This document shows, piece after piece, positions 1 through 9,977 of a stretch of 64,000 bases of DNA. A program made the translations under genes and the position numbers. The notes beneath the pieces were generated by a model. That model had not been told where the DNA came from. It saw nothing but the letters and a program-made list of their open reading frames with translations, and made no database searches. The first letter of the stretch is position 1, and every line of letters begins with the position of its first letter. Source of the DNA: Paragyromitra xinjiangensis (lineage: Eukaryota; Ascomycota; Pezizomycetes; Pezizales; Discinaceae); NCBI GenBank assembly GCA_038503065.1, contig JBCAMK010000021.1, positions 558,001-622,000 of the forward strand. Reading direction: 5' to 3'.

Positions 1-1472
1 CAAACGAAACTCTCGGTGGACGGGGTGATGATTCCTAGGAAACATCGGTCTTACTGGGTGTCTCCAAGGAGACGAAATGAAATGGGGTGAGGTTAAGCTA
101 AACAGAACCTCGGTCAATGGGGTGATGATCTGGCGAACGTAATCATCGGTTGAAGCTGGGTGACTTTGGGAAAAGTCAGTCAAGCAGGGGGGTCTCTGGT
201 TTATTTAACGGTCCCAGGCGTTATCCTCTCTGACCGTGTAAAAGTTTAAGGGCTGCTTGCGCCCGTAGTCGATGGGTTGTACCTTGCGAGGTACGTCTCG
301 GAGGGGGGTGGTTAGGCAACCACGGCCAAGAAGGAGGAGGACTGAATTGCTGCATGCTGAATATGATCCCTAAGGTACGAGACAGACATGACAGTATCGC
401 GTCCGGTGAGGAATGTAAACACAATAGAGGCCCAGCACGATCCCTAAGGTACAGAAGGGAACGACTAAAGTGTGAACGGTGGAGCGGGGGGGTGATCGAA
501 CGTGTTGCCACACAAGCGAACAGGTGTGGCGCTGTATACGGGTGGGGAACCGATGTTCCCCGAAAAGCGGGGTTGCTACGCATGGCTCGGTTGAGTTGCG
601 TAACAGGGTCAAACGGGGGCCCCAACCTCCAAAGGAGTTGGGGTATCGTGGAATGAGTGAGAGCAAGGACGCGAACGTTGCTCTCGTGTAGGCGGGGAAG
701 GAGTCAAGATATTAACTCCATTCAAGCGGGGATGAATTCTCCAAGAGAATTCGGTTGTAATGGTGCCACTCAGGCGAAACGAAGTTTCATGAGTGGAGTT
801 GTCGAGGCGTTGTTGAGCTCGCTAAGCTCAGATTCCGTAGAGTTTGATGGCGAACATGAACCAGCAGTGACCATAGGTGATACTGGGGTCGACAGAACGC
901 TCGTACGGGTGAAAGGGGTATGGATAGAGCGATATAGCACCGGCGAGGTGCTTATCCATGATCGATGAAGTTGGGATTAAAGAGGGAAAACCCACGATGT
1001 CGCAAAACCCGAAGGTTAGGCGGTGGTTTCGAAGGCTCAATTCAATTAATATTGATTTCCGCATTGATGTACTAAAATACATATCGCGTAAGACCCGAAG
1101 GTCGCAAAACATAAATGAACATACATGGAGGAAAAAAGATAACATGGCCCAATGAAATCAAAACCTCCGACAAGCATCAGACAGAAATCCTAACTCCAGT
1201 AACTATGGTCTGCTACCAACCGCACATCTCGTCCAAGAGCAGGGCAAAGGAAATCCGCGCATTCAACAGGTTACCCACAAGAACTGGCGAGGTCGTGGGG
1301 ATCTTCAAACGGGGTGAACTATCAAGCTGCAATGACTATGGTATGTCATCAACCGCACTTCCTGTTACAAGGCAGGCCGAAAGAATAATTCGAACAACAG
1401 GATGTCTCCAAAGAGACGGTCAAACTGGGTGAGAAGTGCTTGCACTTCTCGGGTAAAAGGGTGAAAGTCTGG
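1..1472. repeat. 1,472-bp stem-loop-rich tandem unit (unit A), copy 1
   Basis: The sequence at position 1 recurs at 1473 and stays nearly identical for 1,040 bp, giving a period of 1,472 bp. The unit has no convincing coding frame on either strand. It is instead a chain of short inverted repeats, for example 507-513 with 524-530, 544-550 with 555-561, 620-626 with 637-643, 659-666 with 678-685 and 734-741 with 745-752. The segment 1041-1472 occurs only in this copy, and its end (from about 1404) leads into the hairpin series that continues in copy 2. The function is unknown. It may be a satellite or a structured non-coding element. Confidence 0.85.
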
Positions 1473-1649
1473 CAAACGAAACTCTCGGTGGGCGGGGTGA
1501 TGATTCCTAGGAAACATCGGTCTTACTGGGTGTCTCCAAGGAGACGAAATGAAATGGGGTGAGGTTAAGCTAAACAGAACCTCGGTCAATGGGGTGATGA
1601 TCTGGCGAACGTAATCATCGGTTGAAGCTGGGTGACTTTGGGAAAAGTC
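1404..1649. other. Series of eight stem-loops with a shared spacer
   Basis: Eight consecutive hairpins can be read here: 1404-1417, 1432-1449, 1464-1485, 1500-1517, 1532-1545, 1561-1583, 1596-1619 and 1634-1649. The arms differ from one hairpin to the next. The spacers repeat a pattern in which the 3' arm is followed by CGGTC or CGGT-like bases and then GGGTG just before the next 5' arm. Loops are of two kinds: very short (TA, AA, TT, CAAA), or about 11-12 nt resembling CTGGCGAACGTA. From 1473 onward the same hairpins are present at the start of copy 1, 1,472 bp upstream. Confidence 0.75.
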
Positions 1650-2512
1650 AGTCAAGCGGGGGGGTCTCTGGTTTATTGAACGGTCCCAGGCGTTATCCTC
1701 TCTGACCGTGTAAAAGTTTAAGGGCTGCTTGCGCCCGTAATCAATGGGTTGTACCTTGCGAGGTACGTCTCGGAGGGGGGTGGTTAGGCAACCACGGCCA
1801 AGAAGGAGGAGGACTGAATTGCTGCATGCTGAATATGATCCCTAAGGTACGAGACAGACATGACAGTATCGCGTCCGGTGGGGAATGTAAACACAATAGA
1901 GGCCCAGCACGATCCCTAAGGTACAGAAGGGAACGACTAAAGTGTAAACGGCGGAGCGGGGGGGTAATCGAACATGTTGCCACACAAGCGAACAGGTGTG
2001 GCGCTGTATACGGGTGGGGAACCGATGTTCCCCGGAAAGCGGGGTTGCTATGCATGGCTCGGTTGAGTTGCGTAACAGGGTCAAACGGGGGCCCCAACCT
2101 CCAAAGGAGTTGGGGTATCGTAGAATGAGTGAGAGCAAGGACGCGAACGTTGCTCTCGTGTAGACGGGGAAAGAGTCAAGATATTAACTCCATTCAAGCG
2201 GGGATGAATTCTCCAAGAGAATTCGGTTGTAATGGTGCCACTCAGGCGAAACGAAGTTTCATGAGTGGAGTTGTCGAGGCGTTGTTGAGCTCGCTAAGCT
2301 CGGATTCCGTAGAGTTTGATGGCGAACATGAACCAGCAGTGACCATAGGTGATACTGGGGTCGACAGAACACTCGTACGGGTGAAAGGGGTATGGATAGA
2401 GCGATATAGCACCGGCGAGGTGTTTATCCATGATCGATGAAGTTGGGATTAAAGAGGGAAAACCCACGATGTCGCAAAACCCGAAGGTTAGGCGGTGGTT
2501 TCGAAGGCTCAA
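1473..2512. repeat. Unit A, copy 2 (partial, 1,040 bp)
   Basis: This copy matches 1-1040 with scattered substitutions, and the ones I inspected are transitions. It ends at 2512 inside the motif ggctcaa. There copy 1 continues with unrelated sequence and this copy passes into unit B. Several substitutions fall in hairpin arms and change a Watson-Crick pair to a G-T wobble. One example is the stem near 2042-2075, where copy 1 has ctacgca and copy 2 has ctatgca. Confidence 0.85.
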
Positions 2513-3189
2513 CTATCGCTGAAGAATAGAGCAGCAGGGTGGAGCATTCGCGATGTATTTAACACCTGCGTTCCGCAGTCCTCGCTCTGCCGTGCTCTAG
2601 TGGGGGGACTGGGTTTGACCCGGAGTCCCATTGCCAAATGGACTGGTGTTCTACTCCGGAAGACCTTTCGTACTTCCGGGGGCTATGCTCCAAGAGCTGC
2701 CGCACCTCCATTAGCAATCTGACCACTCTAGACTCTATGAACCACCGGCATAGTCCTGCACACTGCAGTCGTACATGCGCGGCACAGTTCAGTCTAATCC
2801 GCATGTGTATTATCTGTAGATAGCGCTGCCAGTGCGTTGCCTATCAGCTTCCGCTGATGCATACTGCACAGGTTGATTCAGAACTCTACCACTTCCTCGG
2901 AGTGGTAGATGCAGCCGCCTATGTGTCATCAGCTCGTCAGCTTATGCACATGCGGTTCCTCTGTATCAACCAGATCAGTGGGACGCGGTAGCTCTCTGCA
3001 TGTGGGAGCAACCCCACCGATGCAGGCTCCTACTGTCCCATCAGTCCGGCCCTATTCTACTACACATGCTAGAGGCAGTAACGGCGTACCCGTTACAGGT
3101 AGATAAGCTAGGTGTACGGCCGTTGCGAAATCGATATAGATCAGGTTCAGAATCCGATTCTTTCGTGCAAACTACTCAAGAATCTTAAG
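2506..3189. repeat. 684-bp hairpin-rich unit (unit B), copy 1, with intact LINE target sites
   Basis: The motif ggctcaactatcgc begins at 2506 and again at 3190, a spacing of 684 bp, and the following sequence matches closely. No real coding frame is visible. The unit contains many inverted repeats, for example ATCAGC/GCTGAT at 2846-2861, CTACCACT/AGTGGTAG at 2886-2908 and a three-tier stem at about 2914-2954. It preserves the uninterrupted target sites of three LINE insertions found in copy 2: gcatgtgtatt at 2801-2811, tcctactgtcccatca at 3027-3042 and gctagaggcagta at 3068-3080. The last ~95 bp (3093-3187) are not seen again at the end of copy 2. Confidence 0.8.
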
Positions 3190-3495
3190 GGCTCAACTAT
3201 CGCATGAAGAATAGAGCAGCAGGGTGGAGCATTCGCGATGTATTTAACACCCGCGTTCCGCAGTCCTCGCTCTGCCGTGCTCTAGTGGGGGACTGGGTTT
3301 GACCTGGAGTCCCATTGCCAAATGGACTGGTGTTCTACTCCGGAAGACCTTTCGTACTTCCGGGGGCTTTGCTCCAGGAGCTGCCGCACCTCCATTAGCA
3401 ATCTGACCACTCTAGACTCTATGAACCACCGGCATAGTCCTGCACACTGCAGTCCTACATGCACGGCGCAGTTCAGTCTAATCCGCATGTGTATT
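3190..3495. repeat. Unit B, copy 2, segment 1
   Basis: This is the first part of the second unit B copy, interrupted at 3495 by LINE-1. Its last 11 bases, gcatgtgtatt, are the left target-site duplication. Confidence 0.85.
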
Positions 3496-3624
3496 TTTAT
3501 TTATTTATTTATTTTTTATACAGCCCTGATACAAAGTATATCGCCTCAACTTCCTCCGCTAAATCTCCCCAGAACAAAACAAAAGAAATAAAACAAAACA
3601 ACAATTATAATATGAAAAGCAATA

Positions 3625-5868
3625 TCAAATATCAAGCGCATCCATAAAAGAAAAACAATTTGCAATATTTAAATCTTTTCCGAAAAGAAAATCCCCTTTG
3701 ATATCCCGTTGTTCGAAAAATAATGCTCTTTCAGTAATGAAAAGTGGACAGATGAGGATGCGGTGTTTGGTAGAATCTTCTTCTCCGCATTGACAGATGA
3801 TGGGGGGTTGTCCTGGAAGGTGATCGGCTTTGGAAAGTTCATTTCTGACTTTCCAGATTCTTTTTGCGCGATGTAGAGGTAATTGGGCGATTTTTGGATT
3901 TAATGAATTGGAATATGGATGTGGAGTGGCCCATTTGTGATTTAGGGCTTTACGCGGTTGGAGGGATAGCCAGTTTAATGTGGTTCGCGTCCATTTGCAT
4001 GGCGGTGAATGGTAGGCTTCTTTGGCTAAGCGGTCTGCTGTTTCGTTTCCTGTGATGCCTGTGTGCGATGGGGTCCATTTGCCCATTACTTGGCAGCCGA
4101 TTGATTGTAGGGTTTGTATGTTGAGGAGGGTGTGCCAGAGGTATTCTCTGTTGGCTGTGGTTGAGCCTGTTAGCGCCAGTAGGGCGTTTTGGTTGTCCAC
4201 GCAGAGGTAAACTGGGGTGGGATGCATGATGTTGTTGACGAGTAAATGGGTGGCTTCTTGTATGCCATGGATTTCTGCGTCTTCGTTTTCGGCGTGGTGT
4301 GCAATATTGCATCGATGTGAAAAGCTTTGCGTTTCAATGCCAAAGCGGATGTGAATTAGGTGTGCAGCTGTCGATGTGATCCCATCCTCGGCTTTTGAAC
4401 CGTCGGAATATAGGAGCCAGGTGTTTTCTAAAGTGCCAATCCAGGATTTGTGTTCTTGGGTTGTTTCTTCTTTGGATTTGGGGGATATGAAAATATTCTC
4501 GGATGGGAGAAAGGCTGGTGAAAAGGAAGGGTGGAGGTTTTCAAGAGGTGGGGAATTTTGGAGCAGTGGTGTGAGGAGTGAAGCAATGCGTTTGAGTCCA
4601 GTTCCTTGGTATTCTTGATTTTGTGGTAGGAGTTTGATTAGGGGGAGGAAGGCTGGGTTGTGAGGTCCAGTTTTCAAAATTCTGATGGCGTATTTTTGCG
4701 TGTGCATGTCTAATAATAAGTTTAATGGTGGAAGGGCGGCTTCTGCGAGTAGTTTTTCAAGTTTGATGCGTCGTGGAAGGCCAGTGATTAGCCTGGCAAG
4801 TGAATGGTAAGCTGGTTTGGTTCTTTCCAGGAGATTTTGTTTGCCTGTCCACCAAAGAGGTGAACCCCATAAGAAATTAGGTATGGCTAAGGCGTTGATG
4901 AGTTGTTGAAGATTGAACGGGGTGAGGTTGTGTGCTTTGGCCATGGTGCTAAGGCGTTGTGTAATTGCCCTGAGTCGGTTGGAGGCCTTATCTATTTGTG
5001 GGAGAAAGGAGAGTTTATCGTCGATGTGTATCCCAAGTGATTTAATCACTTGCGAAGGTAGAATTTCAAAGTTCATTGACGGTATGGAAAGTGGCGTATC
5101 CAGTTTTCTGACCGTGGTTTTTGTGAGGAAGTGTATGAGTTCTGTTTTGGGTGGTGAGTAGTTGATGTTGAGGTATTTGGCCCTGTTGATTTTTTCCATG
5201 AATCTGTTTTGCAGGGTGATGTTTGCGAATTTGGTGCTGAAGGCTCCTTGTAAGAGGGCGTCGTCGTCTATGTAGATAGATGATTGTTGGAGATTTGAAG
5301 GGGAGGGTGTGGCATCTAATGCTGCACTGTAAATAGTGAATGCAATGGAGGAAATAGGTGAGCCCTGTGGGAGGCCTTGTGGAAATGGTTTAGGATTTTC
5401 TTTTTGTTGATTAAAGGAGAAGGAAATTGTGCGTTTATTGTTGAATTCTTCGTACCAGTTGGTGATCCAATTGGGGAAGGTGTAATGTTGGAGGATGTGG
5501 AGCATTTGCGAGTGAATTACACAGTTGAATGCTCCTTCTATGTCAGATGTGAGAAGGGATGGTCTGATTTCCCTGTTACCGCTTTTGTTTTTGCTTCTGA
5601 TGATTTTCCTGTCGAGCCAATCTTGAGCTGTGGTGAGCAGGTTGGCGAGGGGGTCTATGGCGGATATGGAGGTTCTTGCTCCTGTGTGTTGGGAATTTAT
5701 TGCGCCTGTGGTGACTGCGTATGCTTCTAGTTTTTTGGCTACGCATTTCTCTAGGAGTTTGCCTAGGCATGAGAGTAGCGAAATGGGGCGATAGGATTTG
5801 GGTGTGGAATAATCGGTTTTTGATGCTTTGGGTATTGGGGTGATGAGGGCGTGTTTCCAACAGTTTGG
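3625..5868 (-). CDS. LINE-1 ORF2, 3' part: RT, RNase H and zinc-finger tail
   Basis: This is the continuation of ORF2 after the palindromic insert. It starts at PNCWKHALITPIPK and contains the RT motifs SYRPISLLSCLGKLLEK, GLPQGSPISS and the catalytic YIDDD. An RNase H domain follows, with LYSDGS, AEIHGIQEA, VDNQNALLAL and WTPSHTGITGNETADRLAKEA, so the D-E-D-D residues are present. The C-terminus has a Cys/His cluster (CQCGEEDSTKHRILIC) typical of these LINEs. No internal stop is present. The open frame starts slightly upstream, inside the insert, but that methionine is not original. Intact RT and RNase H suggest the element was functional until the insertion. Confidence 0.9.
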   Translation of the reverse strand, partial: PNCWKHALITPIPKASKTDYSTPKSYRPISLLSCLGKLLEKCVAKKLEAYAVTTGAINSQHTGARTSISAIDPLANLLTTAQDWLDRKIIRSKNKSGNREIRPSLLTSDIEGAFNCVIHSQMLHILQHYTFPNWITNWYEEFNNKRTISFSFNQQKENPKPFPQGLPQGSPISSIAFTIYSAALDATPSPSNLQQSSIYIDDDALLQGAFSTKFANITLQNRFMEKINRAKYLNINYSPPKTELIHFLTKTTVRKLDTPLSIPSMNFEILPSQVIKSLGIHIDDKLSFLPQIDKASNRLRAITQRLSTMAKAHNLTPFNLQQLINALAIPNFLWGSPLWWTGKQNLLERTKPAYHSLARLITGLPRRIKLEKLLAEAALPPLNLLLDMHTQKYAIRILKTGPHNPAFLPLIKLLPQNQEYQGTGLKRIASLLTPLLQNSPPLENLHPSFSPAFLPSENIFISPKSKEETTQEHKSWIGTLENTWLLYSDGSKAEDGITSTAAHLIHIRFGIETQSFSHRCNIAHHAENEDAEIHGIQEATHLLVNNIMHPTPVYLCVDNQNALLALTGSTTANREYLWHTLLNIQTLQSIGCQVMGKWTPSHTGITGNETADRLAKEAYHSPPCKWTRTTLNWLSLQPRKALNHKWATPHPYSNSLNPKIAQLPLHRAKRIWKVRNELSKADHLPGQPPIICQCGEEDSTKHRILICPLFITERALFFEQRDIKGDFLFGKDLNIANCFSFMDALDI

Positions 5869-5870
5869 CA

Positions 5871-6115
5871 CATCAGCAAAAACAAACGACATTCCTCTGT
5901 GGCCTATTTGACCTCTGTGGCCTATTTGGCTCCTATTTGGCCTCTGTGGCCTCTGCAGAGGTCAACATTCCTCTGTGGAGGTTTCCGAGGAAATTTTGAT
6001 ATTTTCCTCTACAGAGGCCACAGAGGCCACAGAGGTCCAAATAGGAGCCAAATAGGTCACAGAGGTAAGAACATGATCCTAATTTCAAATAGGTCATTTT
6101 TTGTTCTTGCTGATG
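5871..6115. mobile_element. 245-bp palindromic MITE-like insertion in LINE-1 ORF2
   Basis: The ends are inverted: catcagcaaaaacaaa at 5871 pairs with the complement of the segment ending ttgctgatg at 6115. Inside, multiples of cctctgtggcc and its complement form further inverted arms. CA flanks both sides (5869-5870 and 6116-6117), a possible 2-bp duplication. Removing 247 bp (element plus one CA) rejoins the two ORF2 halves in frame with a gapless match to LINE-3. There is no internal coding capacity, so it would be non-autonomous. The superfamily is unknown. Confidence 0.8.
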
Positions 6116-7558
6116 CATGACTGAATGGAGTAGTGCTTGATTGAAAATTTTGGGTATTAGGTTGGGATCAGCAAGGTGTGTTTGAATGATGATGGGATAA
6201 GTGATGCCATCTGCGCCTGGAGCTGAATTTTTATTGGTTTTGGCGAGGAGTTTGCTGATGTGGTTTGATGTAATGTGTGGAAGTTCGTGTGTGATGTTTA
6301 TGTGCGGTGGTTGTAGCCACTGTGGTGGTATGGGTTGTGGGGTGGAGTTGTTGGGTGGAAAGAAGGCTTTTGTGAAGATTTGGCATTTATCTAAGAATTC
6401 GGCCTTGTTTTCGAGTGTGGGGATGTTGGTGGGGGGGGTGCGTCCTTTGGATTGTTTAATGGTTTTCCATAGGATGTTGGGATTGCTGGTGTTGAGTCTT
6501 TGTTGCCAGTGGTGTTCTTTGGCGAGTTTGACTTCTTTTTGCCATTTTTTGTGTAGGTTTTTGGCGGTGAGCTTGTTTTCTGGTGTAGGGTGTGTTCTGC
6601 TGTATTTGTTTGTGGCGCTGAGCGCTTTGCGTAGTTTGGTGAGTTCTTTGGTCCACCACGATTTGGATTTTTGAGAAGGTTTGGAAAGGGGGATCGCGGT
6701 TTCTGTTGCTTGTTGTATCATGTGCGTTAGGGTTTCGCATGCCAATGTGGTTTGCGCTTTGGTTTCGAGTGGCATTTCGTGTATTGGATGGTTTTGTATT
6801 ATGCGATGAAATTTGTCCCAGTCTGCTCTGTGAATGTCCCTTTTGGGGCGAGTATGGGTGTGAGCGTTTAGGATGAATGTTGTGGTGATGGTGGCGTGAT
6901 CTGAGCCATCTTTGAGGCCTGAGTCGTTTTCCCATAATTGGGCAAGATGGTCGATGCCTTTGGATAGCGTGAGGTCGATTATGGAGGCATTATTGCCATT
7001 GCGTGGAAAGTGTGTGTAAGTTCCTGGATGGTTGTGTAGGTGGTATTCTTGTTCTTCTAGCCATGATACTAGGAGATTAGATATTGGTCTGGTTCGGTCG
7101 ATGGTTGGGAAATGTAGGTGAGTTTTGGAGCCATACCACCACGTGTGGTGGAGGTTGAAGTCTCCGCAGATGATGTGATTGGGTAGGAAGGTGTTGGTGG
7201 ATAGGTAGTTATGTGATGATGGTAGGTGATTTGCATAGATGTTGGTGATGTCTATTGTTGTGTTTGGGAGTTTGATTTGTACTGTGATGCAGTTGTTGAA
7301 GTATGTGGATTTTTGTATTGGATTAAGATGTGATTTGATATAAGTGGCGCATTTGGGATTTGGTGATAATGGTACGAATAAGGTAAAATTCGGGATTTGA
7401 GGTGGTAGACCTGTTGGTAAGCACCAGGGGTCTTGTAGTAGAAGTGCTATTAAGTTTTCGTTCATTGCGGCGTGTTGTGTTACTGAATTGGTGGAGGCCA
7501 TTCCTTTGGCACAGTTCAGTTGCTGTACCTGGGCTATGCCTGATGACTTGGTTGTCAT
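6116..7558 (-). CDS. LINE-1 ORF2, 5' part: endonuclease and start of RT (broken)
   Basis: This is the N-terminal part of ORF2. It begins with an apurinic-type endonuclease carrying the motifs GDFNLHHTWW and SDH, followed by the linker SWWTKELTKLRK and the RT entry motif SAPGADGITYP. The frame reads through LLHSVM and then enters the palindromic insertion at 6115, where it runs into non-homologous residues and a stop at 5933. The downstream half lies at 3625-5868. Joining across the insert gives an alignment to LINE-3 without gaps (NQALLHSVM-PNCWK against TAALHYGAF-PDIWK). Confidence 0.88.
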
Positions 7559-7559
7559 T

Positions 7560-9101
7560 TTAATTATTGGTGGTGGATTTTTTGGAGCGGTTTACTAGAT
7601 ATAGTGCTCTTGTTTTGGCTTTCTCTGGGCAGTCAATGGCTGTGTGTTGATTGGTGTCGCAGCATGCGCAACGGAGAGGCATGTGAGTGCATCTGGCTCC
7701 TCCTTTGCAGGTGGGGGTGGAGCACTTGTGATCTTTGGTATGGTGAGGTTGGGCACATATGGCGCAAGCAGTGTCATTTTTGCATGTTGCATCGTGGTGT
7801 CCAAGTTTTTGGCAGTTGCGGCATTGGGTGGTGGGGTTGATGGGATGATATTCCCTTGCTTTGCAGGTGGCGTTGAAGAGGTTGAGATATGTGAAGCCGA
7901 GTGATTTGAGGGTGTGTTTGGCGGGTATGGCGATGACGATGGAAGAGTGTTTTTTCCCTTTGCGGCCTTCTTCGGTGCTTAGCCATCTGGGTGCTTGTGC
8001 GAGTTCGACTTCAGGGAGGGCTGCTTGGAGCGCGTTGGTGATGTCGATGATTTGAGTTGGTTTGTTGTTGAAGGAGGTTGGAACGCTGTCCAAAATGAAT
8101 TTGGACCATCTGCTGTTGACTCTGGTATTGGTGATGGGAATTTTGAGTAATGTGCAGGCAGAGGTAATTTCGTGTTGGTATTGCGAGAGGAAGGTGTCTG
8201 CTGGTTCATTGGGACGTGTGAGGAGCATTAGATTGTCTCCATTTGTTTTCTTGACTGCGAGGATGCAGGTTTTTTGTGCTCCTAGCTTGTTGTTTATGGC
8301 GTCAAGAATTGCGTCAGGGGTGATGGTTGTTGGGAGGGGTTCGGTGAGTTCCAGGATGATTTCTCTTTTATCCGTGGTGTAGTCTGGCTTGTAAAGGGGT
8401 TGAGGAGTTGGTTTTTTGCCCTTTTTGTTTTGGACCTGTTGAAATGAGGGTTCGCCTGGTGCTGGAGCTGTGATGTTGGCATAGGAGGTTTGGGCTCCTT
8501 GCTTTGGTTTGGTTTGATTGGTGAATTGGGGAGCTTGAATGATGGGAATGGTGGGAGCGACGGTGGTGGTTGGTGTGGTTTTTGCAGTTTGCAGGCTGTG
8601 GAGCCTGTTGTCTAGGGTGCGGACGTCATTTTGGAGCCTGATGTTTTGTGCTTTGACGTCGGCAAGTTTGGTGAGAGAGGATTCATGCTGTTTGTGGCTG
8701 AATTGGATTTGTGTTTTGAGGCTGCTTAGTTGTTGTTGAAAGTCTAGCTTCAAATCTGCAATTTGGCTTTGGATGAGCCAGGCGAGGTAATTCGTGGTTT
8801 TACCGTGGTTGAGGTTTTGGAGTTCCTCGGGCGCGAGTTGTGTAAAATTCATGTCGGAGTTGTAGTCCTGGCCTCCGATGTCTTCTTCGTCTTCGTCGGC
8901 TTCGCTGGAGGAGCTGCTGTGATGAGAGGGTGGTTTGTCCGTCATGGGAAGATCTGCTGCGTCAAAGGCAGAGAGCGCAGTGGAGCCTTCGGCTTGAGAC
9001 ATTGGGTTTGTTTTGCGTTGAGTGGGAGGGGAAAGGTGAGAGGAGGTTCGTTTGCGGCCAGCAACCTTTGGTGGGGTTGTTTGAACGCGGACAAAGTGCA
9101 C
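7560..9101 (-). CDS. LINE-1 ORF1, zinc-knuckle nucleic-acid-binding protein
   Basis: This 513-codon ORF is the gag-like protein that coats LINE RNA. It has an acidic, Ser-rich start, a middle segment with heptad-like spacing suggesting a coiled coil (about residues 115-165), and three Cys/His clusters near the C-terminus: CRNCQKLGHHDATC, CAICAQPHHTKDHKC and CACCDTNQHTAIDC. The annotated Met opens the longest frame. Similarity to LINE-3 ORF1 begins upstream of the inner MSQAEGS methionine, which favours the long form. The stop codon lies one base before the ORF2 ATG (TAAAATG), so ORF2 is probably made by reinitiation. The frame is intact. Confidence 0.88.
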   Translation of the reverse strand: MHFVRVQTTPPKVAGRKRTSSHLSPPTQRKTNPMSQAEGSTALSAFDAADLPMTDKPPSHHSSSSSEADEDEEDIGGQDYNSDMNFTQLAPEELQNLNHGKTTNYLAWLIQSQIADLKLDFQQQLSSLKTQIQFSHKQHESSLTKLADVKAQNIRLQNDVRTLDNRLHSLQTAKTTPTTTVAPTIPIIQAPQFTNQTKPKQGAQTSYANITAPAPGEPSFQQVQNKKGKKPTPQPLYKPDYTTDKREIILELTEPLPTTITPDAILDAINNKLGAQKTCILAVKKTNGDNLMLLTRPNEPADTFLSQYQHEITSACTLLKIPITNTRVNSRWSKFILDSVPTSFNNKPTQIIDITNALQAALPEVELAQAPRWLSTEEGRKGKKHSSIVIAIPAKHTLKSLGFTYLNLFNATCKAREYHPINPTTQCRNCQKLGHHDATCKNDTACAICAQPHHTKDHKCSTPTCKGGARCTHMPLRCACCDTNQHTAIDCPEKAKTRALYLVNRSKKSTTNN

Positions 9102-9305
9102 TGGGGTTGCGATGGGTGAGGGGGATCTCCTGGGGGGAGTTTGGGGATCCAGAGTGATGACTCCGATGCAGGAGGAGGTAAATTTCCTGAAGCAGGGTAA
9201 AAGTGGTGAGAAAGGAAGCAGTAAAGTTAAAGACTTTTTGCTGTGTGTAACGCGGTTGCAACGCAGAATTTGGTGTTTTCGGCTATTTCAATCAGCGATG
9301 TCGGG

Positions 9306-9548
9306 GCATGTGTATTACCTGTAGATAGCACTGCCAGTGCGTTGCCTATCAGCTTCCGCTGATGCATACAGCACAGGTTGATTCAGAACTCTACCACTTC
9401 CTCGGAGCGGTAGATGCAGCCGTCTATGTGCCGTCAGCTCGTCAACTGACGCACATGCGGTTCCTCTGTATCAACCAGATCAGTGGGACGCGATAGCTCT
9501 CTGCATGTGGGAGCAACCCCACCGATGCAGGCTCCTACTGTCCCATCA
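9306..9548. repeat. Unit B, copy 2, segment 2
   Basis: Unit B resumes after LINE-1 with the duplicated gcatgtgtatt (9306-9316). It runs to tcctactgtcccatca (9533-9548), the left duplication of LINE-2. It differs from copy 1 at several paired positions of its hairpins. Confidence 0.85.
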
Positions 9549-9977
9549 TTTATTTATTTATTTTATTTATTTATTGCTCATATTGCATAAATCCGTAACG
9601 GATATGGCATACAGTGAAAGGAAACCCCATGACCGCACAATAACTAACAAAAGAAAATCCTCCGCGAACATGAACCAACTAGTTAGTAGATATCCACATC
9701 AGATATCTTTCACGAAAAACATAAGAAAAGTAAATCAAAAACAAATAACATAAAAGATAACAAAAGAGGAAATAACAATTTATCTCAAAGTTCTACCGAA
9801 CAGTAGAAACGAACGTAATAACAATCGACAGGGTAAAATCATAGGGAAATACTCAAACAGTTTCATAGTCAGAAATCCTCCACACGGTCATGTTCCATCT
9901 CACCCCACTTTCAGGGTCTTCATCAGTTTTCTATCGTCCTTCACCATCGCATGCTTTGGGCCTTTAGCCCGTTCTTT

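Larger units (their letters stand above)
3496..9305 (-). mobile_element. LINE-1: Tad1-like non-LTR retrotransposon
   Basis: The element is 5.8 kb, reads leftward and is flanked by an 11-bp duplication (3485-3495 and 9306-9316). The 3' end carries a (TAAA)n-like tail, seen on the plus strand as repeated tttatt at 3496-3515. It encodes a zinc-knuckle ORF1 and an ORF2 with endonuclease, reverse transcriptase and RNase H, the layout of the Tad1 group of fungal LINEs. ORF2 is broken by a palindromic insertion at 5871-6115, so this copy cannot make a full ORF2 protein unless the insert is lost. It belongs to the same family as LINE-3. Confidence 0.93.

Noticed and set aside
1500..1517. Hammerhead-ribozyme-like core (tgatga ... 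gaaac)
   Set aside because: The first core base is G rather than C and the flanking helices do not fit the three-way junction, so a ribozyme is not supported by eye.
221..2512. Open frames of 60-134 codons on both strands in unit A
   Set aside because: They overlap in several frames, have no domain, and recur only because the DNA repeats. The hairpin structure explains the sequence better.
2580..2670. tRNA-like or SINE-like segment in unit B (minus strand, gggtcaaaccc resembling a B box)
   Set aside because: No consistent cloverleaf with acceptor and anticodon stems could be drawn, and no A box is convincing.
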